From contig JAXOFM010000006.1 of NCBI GenBank assembly GCA_044841755.1, forward strand, positions 62,001 to 126,000: DNA of 64,000 nt. The letters are read 5' to 3'. The DNA is from CAZAPO01 sp044841755 (GTDB lineage Bacteria > Bacteroidota > Bacteroidia > Flavobacteriales > Flavobacteriaceae). Of this stretch, positions 61,635 through 64,000 are shown piece by piece. A model generated the notes under the pieces. It was not told where the DNA came from, searched no databases, and saw only the letters and a list, made by a program, of their open reading frames with translations. Each line of letters opens with the position of its first letter. Position 1 is the stretch's first letter. Both the position numbers and the translations under genes were made by a program.

Positions 61635-63023
61635 ATGACGCTCATAAAATCTATCTCAGGAATTAGAGGAACCATTGGAGGAAAAGTTGGTGATAATCTT
61701 ACACCAATTGATGTTGTAAAATTCACTTCGGCTTATGGAATGTGGATCAAACAACAGCGCAACAAAGAAAACTACAGAATTGTTGTTGGTAGAGATGCCA
61801 GAATTTCTGGAGAAATGGTTCAAAGTCTTGTTATGAATACGTTAGTTGGAATGGGAATTCATGTGATAGATTTAGGCCTTTCAACTACACCAACAGTTGA
61901 GGTTGCTGTTCCTATGGAACATGCAGATGGTGGAATTATTTTAACAGCGAGTCACAATCCGAAGCAATGGAATGCTTTAAAGCTTCTTAACCAGAAAGGA
62001 GAGTTTTTAAGTGGAGCTGATGGCGAAGAGATTTTGCGTTTAGCAGAATCTGATGACCTCTCTTTTAGTGAAGTAGATGACCTTGGAAAAATTACTGTTA
62101 ATGATGCTTACATTGAACTTCATATTGATGAGGTTTTAAACTTACCATTGGTAAATAAAGATGCTATTGAAAAGGCAAAGTTCAAAGTAGTGGTTGATGG
62201 AGTGAATTCCACTGGAGGAATTGCTATCCCAAGATTATTAGATAGGTTAGGAGTGCATGCTGTGGAGTTATATTGTGATCCAACGGGACATTTTCCGCAT
62301 AACCCAGAACCACTTAAAGAGCATCTTACTGATCTTTCTGAAATAGTGGTAAAGGAGCATGCTGATTTTGGCATAGTCGTAGATCCAGACGTAGATAGAC
62401 TTGCCTTTATGAGCGAAGATGGAGAAATGTTTGGCGAAGAATACACACTTGTTGCCTGTGCAGACTACGTATTGAGTAATACACCAGGAAGTACGGTGAG
62501 TAATATGAGCTCAACGAGAGCATTACGAGATGTTACTCAAAAATATGGCGAAAGCTATGAAGCTAGTGCGGTAGGAGAGGTGAACGTAGTTGAATTGATG
62601 AAGAAGAATAACGCTATTATTGGTGGTGAAGGTAATGGAGGAATTATCTATCCAGAATTACACTATGGTAGAGACGCGCTTGTTGGAGTTGCTTTATTTT
62701 TGAGTTTACTGGCAGAAAAGAAAATTTCGGTTAGTGAGTTGCGTAAAAGCTACCCTTCATACTTCATGAGTAAGAATAAAATTCAATTAACACCACAAAT
62801 TGATGTTGATAAGATATTGAGCGAAATGGCAGCTAAGTATGCAAATGAAGAAATCTCAACGGTTGATGGCGTAAAGATTGACTTTGCTGAGAATTGGGTG
62901 CATTTACGTAAAAGTAATACAGAACCAATTATTAGAATTTATACTGAGGCAAAATCACAAGATGAAGCTGATAATCTTGCTACTAAAGTAATGGATGAAA
63001 TAAAGGCGATTGCTAATTTGTAG
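61635..63023 (+). CDS. glmM: phosphoglucosamine mutase
   Basis: 462 residues, alpha-D-phosphohexomutase. It converts glucosamine 6-phosphate to glucosamine 1-phosphate for UDP-GlcNAc, hence peptidoglycan and LPS. Motifs: catalytic phosphoserine S106 in LTASHNPKQWNALK, metal-binding DPDVDR in VVDPDVDRLAFMSEDGE, sugar-binding GEGNGGIIYPELHYGRDA, and the phosphate-binding NTEPIIRIYTEA near the C-terminus. Some relatives act on mannose or glucose phosphates; GlmM is preferred from length and from the GEGNGG form. It overlaps the convergent acyltransferase gene by 11 bases. Confidence 0.92.
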   Translation: MTLIKSISGIRGTIGGKVGDNLTPIDVVKFTSAYGMWIKQQRNKENYRIVVGRDARISGEMVQSLVMNTLVGMGIHVIDLGLSTTPTVEVAVPMEHADGGIILTASHNPKQWNALKLLNQKGEFLSGADGEEILRLAESDDLSFSEVDDLGKITVNDAYIELHIDEVLNLPLVNKDAIEKAKFKVVVDGVNSTGGIAIPRLLDRLGVHAVELYCDPTGHFPHNPEPLKEHLTDLSEIVVKEHADFGIVVDPDVDRLAFMSEDGEMFGEEYTLVACADYVLSNTPGSTVSNMSSTRALRDVTQKYGESYEASAVGEVNVVELMKKNNAIIGGEGNGGIIYPELHYGRDALVGVALFLSLLAEKKISVSELRKSYPSYFMSKNKIQLTPQIDVDKILSEMAAKYANEEISTVDGVKIDFAENWVHLRKSNTEPIIRIYTEAKSQDEADNLATKVMDEIKAIANL

Positions 63024-63912
63024 CTACTGGTCTTACAGGAGTTTTATCCTTATGCTTCCATCGTTTATGTGTCCATAAATAGTACTCGGGCGCTTCATGG
63101 ATTTGAGCTTCCACAAGTTTGTGGAATTTGTCAGTTAAATCATAGTCTTTATATTCCTTTGGATTTTTAGCAATGGTACTAAAACTAGCTTCATAAAAAC
63201 CACGTTTTGCCTTTTTTATCTTCATAAAAACAACAGGTAAATCGAAACGTTTTGCCATCATTTCAGATCCTGTGTAACAGGGTACTTTTACTCCCATAAA
63301 GGTTGTCCAGTGGTAAGCTTTACGAAGTTTTGGAGATTGATCTGCAGCCATACCACATAAAAAAAGTTCATTGTTTTTTTGAGCTTCTGCTATTTTTGCA
63401 ATAATTTCTTTTGTAGGTATTAAGTAGCTGTTATATTTTCCTCTAACACGCTTAACAAGCTTGTCGAAATAAGGATTTCTTAATCGTTTATATACACCAT
63501 ACCCTATAAAATCTATGTGTTTTTGAATGCTCATTGACCATTCCCAACTTGCATAGTGCCCACACATAAGTATGATACTTTTGTGCTCTTTTTCGTATTT
63601 TTTTAGTTCAGTAGTATCAACAACTTTGAAACGTTTAACTATCTCTTTTTCTGAGATTGTCAACGACTTAATTGATTCAAACATCATATCGCAAAAGTGA
63701 TGATAGAATCGTTTTGCAATTATCTTGATTTCTTTTTTTGATTTCTCAGGAAATACCAATTTTAGATTGGCATTCACTACTTTTTTTCGATATCCAATGA
63801 TGTAATAAAGCAAATAAAATACTCCATCTGAAAGTACATAAAGCAACCTAAATGGAAGTATAGAAATGATCCATAAAATAGGATAAACAATTATATAGGC
63901 AAGTAATTGCAA
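63013..63912 (-). CDS. lysophospholipid/lipid A acyltransferase (LpxL/HtrB family)
   Basis: 299 residues from a TTG at 63912 (read MQLLAYIIVYPILWIISILPF), the usual family start. A TTG further up (63930) lies inside the -7 box TATATTTG, so it cannot be the start. One N-terminal membrane helix, then the acyltransferase domain with HYASWEW (H-x4-E, the catalytic pair), ELFLCGMAADQSPKLRKAYHWTTFMGVKVPCYTGSE, and a basic C-terminus. The family adds a secondary acyl chain to lipid A at the inner membrane using acyl-ACP; ornithine-lipid or phospholipid acylation is possible. Convergent overlap with glmM. Confidence 0.9.
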   Translation of the reverse strand: MQLLAYIIVYPILWIISILPFRLLYVLSDGVFYLLYYIIGYRKKVVNANLKLVFPEKSKKEIKIIAKRFYHHFCDMMFESIKSLTISEKEIVKRFKVVDTTELKKYEKEHKSIILMCGHYASWEWSMSIQKHIDFIGYGVYKRLRNPYFDKLVKRVRGKYNSYLIPTKEIIAKIAEAQKNNELFLCGMAADQSPKLRKAYHWTTFMGVKVPCYTGSEMMAKRFDLPVVFMKIKKAKRGFYEASFSTIAKNPKEYKDYDLTDKFHKLVEAQIHEAPEYYLWTHKRWKHKDKTPVRPVATN

Positions 63913-63927
63913 ACGTAAGATTTTAGG

Positions 63928-63935
63928 CAAATATA
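63928..63935 (-). promoter_or_regulatory. -7 box of LpxL-like acyltransferase gene
   Basis: TATATTTG on the minus strand, 16 bases before the TTG at 63912; the TTG codon at 63930 is within the box, fixing the downstream start. Confidence 0.6.
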
Positions 63936-64000
63936 GATTATATTTTTTGGGCTTTTAGAGTTAAATCATAAAACCAAATAGTCATCTTTAAATTTTTTTA

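Noticed and set aside
62120..62446. 108-codon open frame opposite glmM
   Set aside because: Antisense to conserved glmM motifs; low-complexity Ser/Thr/Pro mix.
1..64000. CRISPR, toxin-antitoxin, phage defence, insertion sequence, integrase, tRNA
   Set aside because: No repeat-spacer series, transposase, tyrosine recombinase, or tRNA T-loop (GGTTCRANYCC) in the gaps; the HsdR-N gene alone does not make a restriction system.

Overview
This window is an AT-rich chromosomal stretch from a member of the Bacteroidota, almost certainly a marine-type Flavobacteriaceae. The evidence is consistent across the window. Many promoters show the Bacteroidota -7 box TAnnTTTG and there is little sign of Shine-Dalgarno sites. 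About ten proteins carry lipobox signal peptides, and one enzyme carries a C-terminal type IX secretion (T9SS) sorting tail. The window also holds the bacillithiol-linked protein YtxJ, a LytS/LytTR two-component pair, a fused alpha-beta 2-oxoacid dehydrogenase E1, and many best-fit families known mainly from flavobacteria. I count 57 protein genes (one cut by the left edge) and one RNA gene, the small SRP RNA at 12115-12208. I see no tRNA, rRNA, insertion sequence, prophage, CRISPR array or integrase. No stretch longer than 300 bases lacks a gene; the longest gap is 26760-27013.

Layout. 1-4349: clpB (partial) diverges from ytxJ, followed by an exported serine hydrolase. 4351-8482: a lipoprotein, fumarylacetoacetase diverging from glyA. 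8481-12034: a leftward run of exported proteins (NTF2-like, beta-helix lipoprotein), a thioesterase and a glutaminyl cyclase. 12080-12215: SRP RNA with a textbook promoter and terminator. 12251-18127: Dabb lipoprotein, SDR, a small lipoprotein, transaldolase, a thioredoxin-fold lipoprotein without its cysteines, and an ABC-F ATPase with one degenerate ATP site. 18126-25666: DUF2007, PLP decarboxylase coupled to a P1 peptidase, PAP2 phosphatase, pheT and a TlpA-like lipoprotein. 25827-35945: YitT, a DUF2911 protein, then a long leftward run (DsrE, M20 amidohydrolase, FMN-binding glutamate synthase homologue, small membrane protein, recG, membrane protein, serine hydrolase). 36085-43652: uvrD-like helicase with a threonylcarbamoyl-AMP synthase, OmpA lipoprotein, glycosyltransferase with an orphan HsdR-N protein diverging from holA, PPGK and DoxX. 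43659-50239: LytTR/LytS pair with a lipoprotein, a two-part methyltransferase, and the fused E1. 50362-58020: a pseudo-peptidase/outer-membrane barrel, a T9SS endonuclease-family protein, a LOG protein and uvrA. 58123-63912: small Tudor-like protein, ATP-grasp, AlkD and AcpH genes, glmM, and an LpxL-like acyltransferase.

Most of the window is core metabolism, envelope biogenesis and genome maintenance (ClpB, RecG, UvrD, UvrA, AlkD, HolA). I found no convincing new defence or mobile system. The best leads are protein-level: the ABC-F ATPase whose second composite ATP site has lost both Walker A and the matching signature; the M1-like protein without its zinc motif fused to an apparent outer-membrane barrel; a stand-alone methyltransferase of a type I associate with polyketide synthases; and a membrane-tethered glutamate-synthase-like flavoprotein paired with a small membrane protein. 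Several starts are GTG or TTG, and in two cases a promoter box overlapping an upstream candidate start decides which start is real.
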